Source: Lentzea terrae (GTDB taxonomy: Bacteria; Actinomycetota; Actinomycetes; Mycobacteriales; Pseudonocardiaceae). Taken from it: DNA of 64,000 bases. The position numbers were made by a program, and so were the translations under genes. The notes beneath the pieces were generated by a model. The model was not told where the DNA came from. It saw only the letters and a program-made list of their open reading frames with translations, and did no database searches. Shown here one piece after another: positions 8,790 through 21,573 of this stretch (position 1 is the first letter of the stretch; the number at the start of each line of letters is the position of its first letter). The DNA is taken from the NCBI RefSeq assembly GCF_003265345.1, contig NZ_QFWW01000002.1:411327-475326 (forward strand), given 5' to 3'.

Positions 8790-9956
8790 TCACCCGGCGG
8801 GCGCCACGACCGATTTCGCCTTCAGCCCAATCGCACCAACGGCCGTTGCCCCCAACGCCGCGACGACCGCGAACGCGTAGAAGCCCCACGGATACGCCAA
8901 ACCAGCCGTGAGCAACGCACCGCCCAACAACGGCCCACTGATCGCACCCAACCGCCCAATGCCCGCGGCCCACCCGATACCGGTAGCGCGGTTCTCCTCG
9001 TAAACCCGTCCCGCGTAGGCATAAACGAGCACCTGCGCACTGAACACGAAGCACCCGGCCAACAACACAGCCACGTACACGCCAACGCCCGGCAACTTGA
9101 TGCTGAGCAACCCCAAGAACACCACCGCACCCGCGAACCACCCGATGGCCGCCGGCCTGATTCCAACCCGGTCAGCGACGGTGCCCGCGATCAGAAGTCC
9201 AACCACAGCCCCGATGTTGAGCGTGAGCAACAACGCCAGCGCCGTACCGAGCTCGTACCCGGCGCTGCGCATGATCTGCGGCAACCACGTGTTGAGTCCA
9301 TAGACCAACAACAGCCCCATGAACGACGCCACCCAGAACGCGACCGTCGCCTTCCGCAGTCCGGGCTTGAACAACGACCCCACGGCCACACCGGCAGGCG
9401 CCTTGCGCACAACGGTCTCCGGCAAGTGCTTGACCATCAAGGGAATCAGGACAAGCGCGGGCAACGCCCCCACGACGAACAACGACCGCCACCCGAGCTG
9501 AGGAATGAGCACGATGCCGAGCAACGCCGTGATGACCGCACCCACGTGATACCCGGTCATGATGAGCGTGGTGGCCCGCCCACCCTGCTGAGGCCGCGCC
9601 TCGTTCACCAACGCGATGGCCGTGGGCAGACACCCGCCAAGCCCAAGCCCCGCAAGGAACCTGAGCACTCCGAACGTCGTGGCGTCCTGCGCCACCGCAC
9701 AGGCCAACGTGAACACGGAGAACCCGGCCACCGCGTAGATCATGACCTTGCGCCGCCCGATGACGTCGGTGATGGTCCCGATGATCAGCGCGCCGAGCAT
9801 CATCCCGAACAGGCCGGCCGTGGACACCGCGCTGGCCGACGCCGTGGTGAGCAGCTTCTCCTGCAGCAGCACGGGAATCACCGTGCCGAGCACGACGAGG
9901 TCAAAGCCGTCCAACAACACGGCAGTCCAACACAGCGGCAACACCCATTTGTTCAC
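8790..9956 (-). CDS. MFS transporter, aromatic acid:H+ symporter-like
   Basis: 388 residues with about 12 hydrophobic segments. The TM1 motif LLDGFDLVVLGTVIPVL and loop motif DVIGRRKVMIY match the aromatic acid/H+ symporter branch (PcaK/BenK type) of the major facilitator superfamily. That suggests uptake of an aromatic or similar organic acid, though no catabolic genes lie next to it. I chose the GTG at 9956, because GGAGGAG lies about eight bases upstream; an ATG at 9998 would add 14 residues. It is the first gene after the atpD terminator on this strand and may be transcribed with the two ABC genes. Confidence 0.85.
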   Translation of the reverse strand: MNKWVLPLCWTAVLLDGFDLVVLGTVIPVLLQEKLLTTASASAVSTAGLFGMMLGALIIGTITDVIGRRKVMIYAVAGFSVFTLACAVAQDATTFGVLRFLAGLGLGGCLPTAIALVNEARPQQGGRATTLIMTGYHVGAVITALLGIVLIPQLGWRSLFVVGALPALVLIPLMVKHLPETVVRKAPAGVAVGSLFKPGLRKATVAFWVASFMGLLLVYGLNTWLPQIMRSAGYELGTALALLLTLNIGAVVGLLIAGTVADRVGIRPAAIGWFAGAVVFLGLLSIKLPGVGVYVAVLLAGCFVFSAQVLVYAYAGRVYEENRATGIGWAAGIGRLGAISGPLLGGALLTAGLAYPWGFYAFAVVAALGATAVGAIGLKAKSVVAPAG

Positions 9957-10208
9957 GTGCGCTCTCCTCCACGCCGAGGCCTTGCTGGTGCCGTGCATCG
10001 TGCGACGCCACACCAACGACGGGGAGACCCATTTCCGTCCAATGGAAACCAAGCCACCCGGCAGACGCGGGCCGAAGGCGAAGCCGAGGCGCACCCACCC
10101 AGTGGCGATGCGAAGCGAGCCGGACAGCGCAATGCCAACGCGGGTAACCCGGTGATGACCGCAGGCCAAACAACCCAACGCAAGCACGCACGCCCCAAGA
10201 ACGCCCAA

Positions 10209-10241
10209 AGGGCCGCCCCTCCACAATGGAGAGACGGCCCT
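10209..10241 (-). terminator. Terminator after atpD
   Basis: A 15-base-pair stem (minus strand AGGGCCGTCTCTCCA, loop TTG, TGGAGGGGCGGCCCT) with two G-U pairs. It lies 20 bases past the atpD stop and is followed by TTGGG. It should end the atpBEFHAGD transcript before the MFS, ABC and atpC genes. Confidence 0.8.
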
Positions 10242-10261
10242 CAGGAAAGCCGCGAGCTAGC

Positions 10262-12605
<2,344 letters not shown>

Positions 12606-12613
12606 GGCTCAGA

Positions 12614-14260
12614 TCACTTCTTGGTGGGCTCGGGCTTGTGGACCTTCACCGACTCCTGGCCCACCTTGTCGGCGTCCATCGCCTTCTCAGCGGCCTCGTT
12701 GACGATCGTCGTGCCGTCGGAAGCGGTGAACTGCTTCTTGAACTCGGTCACGGCGTCGACAACGCGCCTCTGGGCGTCGTCACCGAACTGCTTCGTCTCG
12801 ACGATGCTTGCGAGCACGTCCGCGTGGTTGCGGCGCAGCGAGTCCTTGAAGTCCGCGACGAAGCGCCGGATGTCGGCGACGGGGACGTCGTCCAGGTGAC
12901 CCTTGGTCGCGGCGAAGATCTCGACGACCTGCTCCTCGACGGGCACCGGGGAGTACTGGCCCTGCTTGAGCAGCTCGACCAGGCGGGCACCGCGGTCCAG
13001 CTGGGCGCGCGACGCGGCGTCGAGGTCGGACGCGAACGCGGAGAAGGCCTCCAGCTCGCGGAACTGCGACAGGTCGAGACGCAGCGAACCCGAGACCTGC
13101 TTCATCGCCTTGATCTGCGCGGCACCACCGACGCGGGAGACGGAGATACCCACGTTGACGGCCGGGCGGACACCGGCGTTGAACAGGTCGGACTCGAGGA
13201 AGCACTGACCGTCGGTGATCGAGATGACGTTGGTCGGGATGTACGCCGACACGTCGTTCGCCTTGGTCTCGATGATCGGGAGACCCGTCATCGAGCCGCC
13301 GCCCATCTCGTCCGACAGCTTCGCGCAACGCTCGAGGAGACGCGAGTGCAAGTAGAAGACGTCGCCGGGGTACGCCTCGCGGCCCGGCGGGCGGCGCAGC
13401 AGCAGCGAGATCGCGCGGTACGCCTCTGCCTGCTTGGTCAGGTCGTCGAAGATGATCAGGACGTGCTTGCCCTGGTACATCCAGTGCTGGCCGATGGCGG
13501 AACCGGTGTACGGCGCCAGCCACTTGAAGCCGGCCGAGTCGGAAGCGGGAGCGGCGACGATCGTCGTGTACTCGAGCGCGCCCGCCTCCTCCAGCGCGGT
13601 CTTGACGCCCGCGATGGTGGAGCCCTTCTGGCCGATGGCGACGTACACGCAGCGGACCTGCTGCTTGGGGTCGCCCGACTCCCAGGCCTTCTTCTGGTTG
13701 ATGATCGTGTCGATGCAGACCGCGGTCTTGCCGGTCTTGCGGTCACCGATGATCAGCTGACGCTGACCGCGACCGATCGGGGTCATCGCGTCGATGGCCT
13801 TGATGCCGGTCTGCATCGGCTCACCGACCGGCTGACGCTGCAGCACGGAGGCGGCCTGCAGCTCCAGGGCGCGGTTGTCGTCGGCGACGATGTCACCGAG
13901 ACCGTCGATCGGCTGGCCCAGCGGGTTGACGACGCGGCCGAGGAAGCCGTCGCCGACCGGCACGGACAGGACCTTGCCCGTCCGGCGGACCTCCTGGCCC
14001 TCTTCGATCTTGTCGAAGTCACCGAGGATGACCGCACCGATCTCGCGGACCTCGAGGTTCAGGGCGACGCCGAGGACGCCACCGGGGAACTCGAGCAGCT
14101 CGTTGGTCATCGTGCCCGGAAGGCCCTCGACGATGGCGATGCCGTCGTAGGTCTCGGAGACGGCACCGACCTCTTCCCGGCTGACCTCCGGGGAGTAGCT
14201 CGAGACGTACTTCTCGATCGCACTGCGGATCTCGTCCGACGAGATCGTCAGCTCCGCCAT
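12614..14260 (-). CDS. atpA: ATP synthase F1 alpha subunit
   Basis: 548 residues, the regulatory nucleotide-binding subunit of F1. Walker A is [15 protein letters not shown]; the conserved [12 protein letters not shown] and [18 protein letters not shown] segments are present. The C-terminus has an extra charged tail (about 35 residues, ending [10 protein letters not shown]) beyond the E. coli length; such extensions are known in actinobacterial alpha subunits, where in mycobacteria they restrain ATP hydrolysis. Whether this tail does so is inference. It lies between atpH and atpG with short gaps. Confidence 0.98.
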   Translation of the reverse strand: MAELTISSDEIRSAIEKYVSSYSPEVSREEVGAVSETYDGIAIVEGLPGTMTNELLEFPGGVLGVALNLEVREIGAVILGDFDKIEEGQEVRRTGKVLSVPVGDGFLGRVVNPLGQPIDGLGDIVADDNRALELQAASVLQRQPVGEPMQTGIKAIDAMTPIGRGQRQLIIGDRKTGKTAVCIDTIINQKKAWESGDPKQQVRCVYVAIGQKGSTIAGVKTALEEAGALEYTTIVAAPASDSAGFKWLAPYTGSAIGQHWMYQGKHVLIIFDDLTKQAEAYRAISLLLRRPPGREAYPGDVFYLHSRLLERCAKLSDEMGGGSMTGLPIIETKANDVSAYIPTNVISITDGQCFLESDLFNAGVRPAVNVGISVSRVGGAAQIKAMKQVSGSLRLDLSQFRELEAFSAFASDLDAASRAQLDRGARLVELLKQGQYSPVPVEEQVVEIFAATKGHLDDVPVADIRRFVADFKDSLRRNHADVLASIVETKQFGDDAQRRVVDAVTEFKKQFTASDGTTIVNEAAEKAMDADKVGQESVKVHKPEPTKK

Positions 14261-14306
14261 GTCGTTCCTGCTCTCACTTCTTCGTTCTTGGGAAAGGGCT
14301 CGGGGG

Positions 14307-15134
14307 CTAGCTGGCGAGATTGCGGCGCAGTGCCGCCAACCGGCCGGCGATGCTTCCGTCGATGATCTCGTCGCCGATCTTGATCGAGAGTCCGCCGGCC
14401 AGAGCCGGGTCGACCTCGACGTGCAGCGCGATCGGGCGCGAGTAGATCGTGGTCAGCGTCGCGGTCAAGCGGTCGACCTGCGCCGCGGTCAGCTCCACGG
14501 CGGACCGCACGTGCGCGACGGAACGCTGCCGGCGCTTGGCCGCCAGGTCCGCGAGCTCGGCCAGGCCGTCCGCGACGCGCAGGCCGCGCGGGTTGCGGAC
14601 CAGCTGGCTCACCAGCGTCGTGGTGACCGGGCTGACCTTGCCCTCGATCAGGGAGCCGACCAGCGCGACCTTGCCGTCGGTGGACCCGGCCGGGTCCGCC
14701 AGCAGCAGCTCGAGCTCGTGCGAGTTGGCCACGATGCGGCCGAGCCGGAAGAGCTCGTCCTCGGTCGAGTCCAGCTGGCCATCGCGCTCGGCGCGCACCA
14801 GCAGCGTGGTGCGGGCGAGCGACTCGACACCGTCGACGAGTTCACGCGGGCTGGACCAGCGCGCCGTCACGACGGCGACCAGGACCTGCAGCGTCGCGTC
14901 GCTCACCTTGCCGGCGAAGAGCCCGCGGGCGAGCTGCTCACGGCCAGCGGCGTCGGACGAGGCGTCGGCGAGCGCGCCGCGCAGCGTCCGCTGCTCGATC
15001 AGCAGGCCGAGCACGGCGAAGAGCTCCTCGCCGAGCTTGGCGAGGTCGTCCGTCGACGTGGTGGCGTCGGCCAGCTCCAGCAGCCGCAGTTCCGCGGCTG
15101 CCAGAGCTTCACGACTTGCGGCATGCAACGTCAT
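14307..15134 (-). CDS. atpH: ATP synthase F1 delta subunit
   Basis: 275 residues, the peripheral-stalk subunit that joins the top of F1 to b. It is longer than the ~180 residues of E. coli delta, as is usual in actinobacteria. The conserved C-terminal segment [20 protein letters not shown] marks the family. Unlike mycobacteria there is no b-delta fusion: a separate b subunit (atpF) lies nine bases upstream. Confidence 0.96.
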   Translation of the reverse strand: MTLHAASREALAAAELRLLELADATTSTDDLAKLGEELFAVLGLLIEQRTLRGALADASSDAAGREQLARGLFAGKVSDATLQVLVAVVTARWSSPRELVDGVESLARTTLLVRAERDGQLDSTEDELFRLGRIVANSHELELLLADPAGSTDGKVALVGSLIEGKVSPVTTTLVSQLVRNPRGLRVADGLAELADLAAKRRQRSVAHVRSAVELTAAQVDRLTATLTTIYSRPIALHVEVDPALAGGLSIKIGDEIIDGSIAGRLAALRRNLAS

Positions 15135-15143
15135 CGGCAGCCT

Positions 15144-15689
15144 CTACTTGCTCGCCGGCGCCGCGACGGCGTCCAGCTCGTTGAGGAAGCGGTCGACGGT
15201 GCCGCGGCGGCGGGCCTCGTCCTCGAGGGACTCGCCCACGACCTTGCTCGCCAGCTCGACGGCGGTGCGGCCGAGGTCGGCACGCAGCTCGGCGACGATC
15301 TGGGCGCGCTGAGCGTCCAGCTGGTGCTGGCCCTGCGCGACGATGCGCGCGGACTCGGCCTGCGCCTGCTCACGCAGCTCCTCGATGATCTGCAGGCCCT
15401 CGGCCCGCGCGTCGTCGCGGATGCGCGCGGCCTCGGCACGAGCCTCGGCCAGCTGCTCCTTGTACTGCTCAAGAGTGCGCTGAGCTTCGGCCTGCGCCTG
15501 CTCGGCCTTCTCGATGCCACCCTCGATCTTGGCCGTCCGCTCCGCGTACAGCGCCTCGAACCTCGGCGACACGAACTTCTTGATGACGAAGAAGAGGAGC
15601 AGGAACGCGACGAGACCGAGGATGATCTCCGAGGTGTGCGGCAGAACCGGGTTGACCGGGCCCTCCGCAGCCAGGATGAGGGGCATCAC
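15144..15689 (-). CDS. atpF: ATP synthase Fo b subunit
   Basis: 181 residues, forming the peripheral stalk. A short lumenal N-terminus is followed by one membrane helix (about residues 20-40, [20 protein letters not shown]), then a long charged coiled coil with many Ala/Glu/Arg heptads ([20 protein letters not shown]). The length and layout are those of bacterial b subunits. It sits between atpE and atpH. Confidence 0.97.
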   Translation of the reverse strand: MMPLILAAEGPVNPVLPHTSEIILGLVAFLLLFFVIKKFVSPRFEALYAERTAKIEGGIEKAEQAQAEAQRTLEQYKEQLAEARAEAARIRDDARAEGLQIIEELREQAQAESARIVAQGQHQLDAQRAQIVAELRADLGRTAVELASKVVGESLEDEARRRGTVDRFLNELDAVAAPASK

Positions 15690-15717
15690 GGAATCTCCTA
15701 ACGCGATCAGGATTCGG

Positions 15718-16801
<1,084 letters not shown>

Positions 16802-16950
16802 TGTGTTCCTTCCGGTTCTCCCGGCCGGCGTTCACTCCGCCGGGGGAATCGTCACGATCTGGACTTAACGTACCTTACGGTTCGCAAGCGACTACGAGAG
16901 GCACCCCTGCGATCGGGTGTCCCTGGTCAGCGCGACCATATCAGCAGGTC

Positions 16951-17397
16951 TCAGGTGCCTTCGGAGGCGGGGACCACCATCTGGCTGCGGCTGCGCTTGG
17001 ACGCTCTGGCCTCGAGCCACGACGTCACGAGCACCGTCGCGACCAGTGTGATTCCGAGCGCCTTGGGCTCGAGCCAGTCCTGCCCGCGCAGCAAGATCAC
17101 CGCGGCCAGCAGCACGATCAGCTTGCCCATGAATCCGCCGAGTGCGGCGACCATCACGAACATGGGGTCGAGCGCCGCGGTCTTGCGCATCAACAACAGC
17201 GTGGCGAGGCTCGAAGCAATGGCGATGACACCACCGATGAGTGATCCGTAGAGACCTTCAGTCCCCCAGATCACCGTTGACACAACTACGCCGACGGCGA
17301 ACGTGCCGAGCGCGGCCCACACGGCCGCGCGGAACATTTCCCCGGCGAGCCGCTGGATCACCAGCTCGTGCGTGACAACCTCGTCCGCGTCGCTCAT
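16951..17397 (-). CDS. atpI: AtpI-like membrane protein
   Basis: 148 residues from the ATG at 17397 (MSDADEVVTHELV). Four hydrophobic segments are visible (for example AAVWAALGTFAVGVVVST and LIVLLAAVILL). Its position directly ahead of atpB and its four-helix layout match actinobacterial ATP synthase protein I, proposed to help c-ring assembly; sequence conservation in this family is low. The name rests mainly on context. Confidence 0.8.
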   Translation of the reverse strand: MSDADEVVTHELVIQRLAGEMFRAAVWAALGTFAVGVVVSTVIWGTEGLYGSLIGGVIAIASSLATLLLMRKTAALDPMFVMVAALGGFMGKLIVLLAAVILLRGQDWLEPKALGITLVATVLVTSWLEARASKRSRSQMVVPASEGT

Positions 17398-17455
17398 GTC
17401 TCGAAGTGTAGGAACCCGCATTTGAGAGGCCGCAGGCAGCCCCTCGGTGAAACCG

Positions 17456-18595
17456 TCAGGACTTGCGAGCTTCCCTGAGTCGCGGAATCGCGGAGACGAC
17501 GAACGCCACGATCAACCCGATGACGAAGCACGTCGCAACGATGATCGGGTCGAACAACGTGAGAGCTACGGCTCCAAACGCAAGCACGCCCGCCCACAAA
17601 TAGATGAGCAGCACTGCCCGCCGCTGGGAGTGACCGATCTCCAGCAATCGGTGGTGCAGGTGCATCTTGTCGGGCGAGAACGGACTCTCCCCGCGGCGCG
17701 TGCGGCGGATGATCGCCATCAGCAGGTCGAGCAGCGGCACGAACAGCACCGCGGCGACGACGATCAGCGGCGACAGCAGACCGAGCAGGTCGGCCGCGCT
17801 GCCCGTGGCCTGGTTGATCTTGCCCGACGCGCTGGTCGTGGCCGCGGCGAGCATCAGGCCGATGAGCATCGAGCCCGAGTCGCCCATGAAGATGCGCGCG
17901 GGGTTGAAGTTGTGCGGCAGGAAGCCCAGGCACGCGCCGGCGAGCGCGGCGGCGATCAGCGCGGGCGGGTAGGCCTCGACCGCGCCCTGCCGTTCGACGA
18001 GCAGGCCGATGGAGAACGCACACGTCGCCGCGGCCGCGATGAGCCCGATGCCGGCAGCCAGTCCGTCGAGGCCGTCGACGAAGTTCATCGCGTTGATCAT
18101 CGTGACCGCGAGCAGCACGGTCAGCAGCGCACCCTGGTTCTGGTCGAGGCTGATGGTCGCGCCGCCGTCCCACGGCACCCACGCGATCATCCACTGCAGA
18201 CCGAACAACACGAGGATGCCCGCAGCCGTGACCTGCCCGGCGAGCTTGGTGAGCGAGTCGAGCTCGAACCGGTCGTCAATCGCGCCCACGAGCACGATGA
18301 CGCCGCCCGCGACCATGACGCCCCACGGGTCGTTCGAGAAGTCGAACGCGGCCCGCAGCACCGGCAGTTGGTGCGCCACGAACATGCCGCACAGCACGCC
18401 GCCGTAGATGGCGACACCACCCATGCGCGGCATCGGCTGCACGTGCACGTCGCGCTTGCGCGGGTAGGCCACCGCCCCGAGCCGGAACGCCATCGCGCGC
18501 ACCAGGCCGACGAGCAAGAACGTCGCGACGGCAGCGATCAACGCGACGAGCAGGTACTCGCGCACGGGAAGGATGAACGAGGATGCGGGCCCCAC
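17456..18595 (-). CDS. wecA: MraY/WecA-family undecaprenyl-phosphate sugar-1-phosphate transferase
   Basis: 379 residues with about 10-11 membrane helices. It transfers a sugar-1-phosphate (usually GlcNAc-1-P) to the polyprenyl phosphate carrier, starting cell-wall arabinogalactan or other glycan synthesis. The catalytic Asp motifs are clear: VGAIDDRFELD, INAMNFVDGLDGLAAG and HNFNPARIFMGDSGSM. The GTG at 18595 is the best start, although its ribosome site is weak. It lies between sua5 and atpI, the conserved actinobacterial order. Confidence 0.93.
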   Translation of the reverse strand: MGPASSFILPVREYLLVALIAAVATFLLVGLVRAMAFRLGAVAYPRKRDVHVQPMPRMGGVAIYGGVLCGMFVAHQLPVLRAAFDFSNDPWGVMVAGGVIVLVGAIDDRFELDSLTKLAGQVTAAGILVLFGLQWMIAWVPWDGGATISLDQNQGALLTVLLAVTMINAMNFVDGLDGLAAGIGLIAAAATCAFSIGLLVERQGAVEAYPPALIAAALAGACLGFLPHNFNPARIFMGDSGSMLIGLMLAAATTSASGKINQATGSAADLLGLLSPLIVVAAVLFVPLLDLLMAIIRRTRRGESPFSPDKMHLHHRLLEIGHSQRRAVLLIYLWAGVLAFGAVALTLFDPIIVATCFVIGLIVAFVVSAIPRLREARKS

Positions 18596-18675
18596 GGGCC
18601 TACCAATCGATCGGGAGTGTTCGGGGTGCTCGCCACGGTACCCGCGGCGACATGATCAATTCTGTCAGCCGCCAG

Positions 18676-19326
18676 TCAGCGCGCTACTTCGACCTCGATG
18701 CCGAGCACCTCGTTGACCTCTTCCTTGCTGACCGCACCTTCCCTGAGGATGAGCGCGTCCGGTCCGGTGAGGTCGACGATGGTGGAGGCGATGTTCTCGC
18801 CACTAAGCCCACCGTCGAGGTACACGGGCACCGAATCCCCGAGCTGATCCCTCGCCTCCTGCGCACTGGAAGCCGGCGCATGCCCAGTCTTGTTCGCGCT
18901 GGACACGGCCATCGGCCCGACGTCCCTGAGCAGCTCCAGCGCAACCGGATGCAACGGCATCCGCAACATCACCGTGCCGCGCGTTTGCCCGAGATCCCAG
19001 GCCAAGCTGGGCGCGTGCGGCAGCACAATGCTCAGCCCTCCAGGCCAGAACGCCTCGATGAGCGCCCGCGCCTGCCGAGGCACGCTGAGGACCAGCCCGT
19101 CGATCGTGGTCCAGGACCCGACCAAAACCGGCACGGGCATGTCAGGCCCACGCCCCTTGGCCTCGAGAAGGCTCCGAACCGCTTCAGCGTCGAACGCGTC
19201 GCAGCCGATCCCGTAAACGGTGTCGGTGGGCAGGACGACAAGGCGCCCGCTCCGCACCGCACCGGCCGCGGCGGCGAGACCCGCCGCGCGGTTGCTCGGT
19301 TCGCTGCAGTCGTAGACCGTGCTCAC
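18676..19326 (-). CDS. L-threonylcarbamoyladenylate synthase (Sua5/YrdC family)
   Basis: 216 residues from the GTG at 19326 (VSTVYDCSEPSNRAAGL). It uses threonine, bicarbonate and ATP to make the precursor for t6A37 tRNA modification. The family motifs are GRLVVLPTDTVYGIGCDAFD, the KGRGPDMPVPVLV region and SSANKTGHAPASS. It is a single YrdC domain, without the C-terminal Sua5 extension. In most actinobacteria it directly follows prmC; here about 5 kb of ESX-related and decayed sequence separates them. Confidence 0.93.
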   Translation of the reverse strand: MSTVYDCSEPSNRAAGLAAAAGAVRSGRLVVLPTDTVYGIGCDAFDAEAVRSLLEAKGRGPDMPVPVLVGSWTTIDGLVLSVPRQARALIEAFWPGGLSIVLPHAPSLAWDLGQTRGTVMLRMPLHPVALELLRDVGPMAVSSANKTGHAPASSAQEARDQLGDSVPVYLDGGLSGENIASTIVDLTGPDALILREGAVSKEEVNEVLGIEVEVAR

Positions 19327-19429
19327 CTCGGTGAGCCTAGTCAGCCTCGCCGACCGGCCGTCGTACGGCCCGCCCTTCAACCGGGCTCCGCGCGGCAGTC
19401 ACTCACCAGAGCGGGCGAACCCTCCACAC

Positions 19430-20322
19430 CGAACGGCCCGCCTGTGCCGCCACCGCCTGTCCCGCACAGGCCTGCTCGTCGGGCTCGCCGTGGTTCTGGC
19501 AGGCGGGCGGCACCGGCGCGTTCCTCCATCTCGGCATCACGCTGACCGACCAGTTCCCGGTCAGCCACGACTACCTAGACATCGACGTCCCGGCGGACAA
19601 GGCGCTCCCCAAGGCACGCTGGGCCCGTTGACCCGCTGCTCCTACTCGATGAAGAGCCTCGAGTGGGTACAGGTCTTCGTGTACCAGCCACCGTTCACCG
19701 CACAGAAGGACATCGCCAACTACGAGGACCGCAAGAACGAAACCTGGGACATCTCCCTCTGGCAGCAGGACCTTATCGTCGACATCGCCTTCCAGACCAA
19801 TAAAACGAGCCGTACGGCTCGTTGGACGCCAAGGCGTTCCAGAAGTCCTGCCCGAACGCGGGGTCTGCCCGCGCTGGTCAAGACCCAGTTCCACGTCATG
19901 GCAGCCGACACGGCCATGGAACGCCACCCTGAGTCGTCCCTGCAGGGCGGCGCACTGTGCGAGCGCCACAACATCGCTCCCGAAGCCAGCTCGGACAAGG
20001 AGAACTACCGCGCACTCGAAGCATCACTGCGGATGTGGGACAAGCCGCAGGCGGCGATCGACCGCAACGCCTACCAATGCGACCCGGCGGACAAGCACCC
20101 GTTCGGCCCGCCGGTGGCGGTCACCCCGTCCCTGGGCACGGGCCAGACCTGCATGAGCAACATCCAGATCGACTGGGTGCTCGACTTCCAGATGGGCGAT
20201 GTGAACGTCGGCCTGCAGAGCGACTACGGAGGGGCCTCCTACATGCAGCGTCCTGTGGAGGGCTGCGCGACGAACTGCTGCCGGCGGCGAAGCACATCAC
20301 CGAGCAAGGCGCGACGAAGTAG
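19430..20322 (+). pseudogene. Decayed membrane or exported protein gene with several frameshifts
   Basis: Protein-like sequence continues across this stretch only if the reading frame is changed at least four times. It starts with a hydrophobic segment (RTGLLVGLAVVLAGG), moves to a second frame (LTDQFPVSHDYLDIDVPADK), returns to the first (MKSLEWVQVFVYQPPFTAQ), takes a short third frame (EPYGSLDAKAFQKSCPNAG), returns (VKTQFHVMAADTAMERH ... MSNIQIDWVLDFQMGDVNV), and ends in yet another frame (LRDELLPAAKHITEQGATK). Recurring Cys residues and the N-terminal helix suggest an exported or anchored protein of about 280 residues. I do not recognise the family. Boundaries are approximate. Confidence 0.65.
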
Positions 20323-20345
20323 CCGGGGCAGCGAGCCGAGGCGAA

Positions 20346-20379
20346 CTGCGTGGAGTGGTGTTGACCACCACTCACGCAG
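20346..20379 (+). terminator. Hairpin after the decayed gene
   Basis: A 14-bp stem with one bulged G (CTGCGTG, g, AGTGGTG / CACCACT, CACGCAG) 24 bases past the pseudogene stop. There is no T run, as is common for actinomycete terminators. Confidence 0.55.
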
Positions 20380-20433
20380 ACGCAGGCGACGCCAAGCGCG
20401 AAGAACTGCGGTTTTGTTCTCACTTACCACGTT

Positions 20434-20448
20434 CAGGACGTTCCTGAC
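20434..20448. promoter_or_regulatory. 15-bp palindrome upstream of the ESX-like locus
   Basis: TCAGGA-CGT-TCCTGA is a perfect inverted repeat about 115 bases upstream of the first gene of the PPE/EspG group, in a relatively AT-rich stretch. It could be an operator; no partner regulator is visible. Confidence 0.3.
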
Positions 20449-20564
20449 CAGGGTGAAGTTTTAGCCCAAACAGGGTTAAGTAGTTCAACGCATCCCCCAA
20501 ACGGGCGCACCACTGTATGGTCATGAGCCGACCACAGAGCGCAATCGGGGAGGGTCGAGCTTCT

Positions 20565-21011
20565 GTGTCCGAGGAAGTTGTGACAAGCGGCAAGGTCGGC
20601 AGTTTCGCCGACAAGGCCACAGGCGGCACGTGGGACGGCATATTCGGGGTAGGTCTGGGCGCCATCGTCGACGCCGCCAAAGCGGTCTCGGTCGCGGTCG
20701 AAACCCAGGCGCTGTCGGTAGATCCGCATCTCGTCGACTCAATGATCAAGAAGCTCACCGAGATGAAGGACGTCGTCGACGAGGTCGTCCGCGACGCGGC
20801 CAACCTGAGCATGGACACGAAGCTCGGTGGTGGGTACGCCGAACAGATCAGCCAGGGCAACCGAACTTTCGGTCGAGCGGCCCAGCAGACGCTCAAGGAC
20901 GTCGCAAAGGCGATTGACGATCTCAAGACCCAGATCGAGAAGAGCCGCGCGACCTACAAGGCCGTTGACCAGAGTCATGCCGATTCCATCAAGAAACTCG
21001 ACGGGAAGTAA
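20565..21011 (+). CDS. Helical small protein of the ESX-associated locus
   Basis: 148 residues, almost all predicted helix, with a Gly-rich segment near the start (TGGTWDGIFGVGLGAIVDAA) and long amphipathic helices (MIKKLTEMKDVVDEVVRDAA; TLKDVAKAIDDLKTQIEKSR). There is no signal peptide or WXG motif in the usual place. Position and helix content suggest a partner or relative of WXG100/ESX substrates; that is inference. I chose the GTG at 20565 with GGGAGG upstream at 11 bases; ATGs at 20517 and 20523 lack ribosome sites. Its stop overlaps the lipoprotein start by one base (TAATG). Confidence 0.75.
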   Translation: MSEEVVTSGKVGSFADKATGGTWDGIFGVGLGAIVDAAKAVSVAVETQALSVDPHLVDSMIKKLTEMKDVVDEVVRDAANLSMDTKLGGGYAEQISQGNRTFGRAAQQTLKDVAKAIDDLKTQIEKSRATYKAVDQSHADSIKKLDGK

Positions 21012-21550
21012 TGAAGCGCATCCTCATTGCCACTACGGTCGGCCTCGCCATGCTCAGCGCCGGCTGCTCAGGCACCTCGGGAAACGCCAACCCGACGCCG
21101 ACCGGTGGCTCTACTCCGACCAGTAACAGCAACGCCGACCAAACGTCCGGCTTGAAGGACGCGAAGCCGTGCGACTTGCTCGCCGAGAGCGAGGTCACCG
21201 GTCTCGGCCTCAAGTACCCCGGCAAGCCAAAGCAGGTGGGAACCGCGAACAGCTGCGACTGGGCCATCAGCGGCAATGGCGGCCTTCAGGTCGGCATCCG
21301 CACCGACTCGGGCGTCAAGGCCCTGAACCTCGACGGCGACAAGATCACACAGACCAAGGTCGGCAAGTACGACGCGACCAAGGTCGAGGCACCGGACGGC
21401 GCCAAGAGCGCCTGCACTTTCGCCATCGCGGTCAGTGAGTCGTCCTCGGTCGTGGTGATCGGAAACTTGACCACCACTTCGGACGACACCGCGGCCGCCT
21501 GCGACCGGGCCTCGAAGGCCGCCGAACTGATCGCACCGAAACTGCCCTAA
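21011..21550 (+). CDS. DUF3558 lipoprotein
   Basis: 179 residues. An N-terminal signal peptide ends in the lipobox LSAGC (Cys 20), so the protein should be anchored outside the membrane. A Thr/Ser/Pro/Asn-rich linker of about 25 residues leads to the DUF3558 domain (DAKPCDLLAESEVTGLGL ... NSCDWAI ... SACTFAIAV ... AACDRASKAAELI), with conserved cysteines. DUF3558 lipoproteins frequently accompany PPE and EspG genes in Pseudonocardiales; the function is unknown. Its start overlaps the preceding stop by one base. Confidence 0.88.
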   Translation: MKRILIATTVGLAMLSAGCSGTSGNANPTPTGGSTPTSNSNADQTSGLKDAKPCDLLAESEVTGLGLKYPGKPKQVGTANSCDWAISGNGGLQVGIRTDSGVKALNLDGDKITQTKVGKYDATKVEAPDGAKSACTFAIAVSESSSVVVIGNLTTTSDDTAAACDRASKAAELIAPKLP

Positions 21551-21573
21551 CGCCGCCCGAGGGGGGGAATCTC

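Noticed and set aside
18583..19545. Plus-strand frame opposite the wecA start and sua5
   Set aside because: It is a mixed antisense frame over two supported genes, with no ribosome site or domain.
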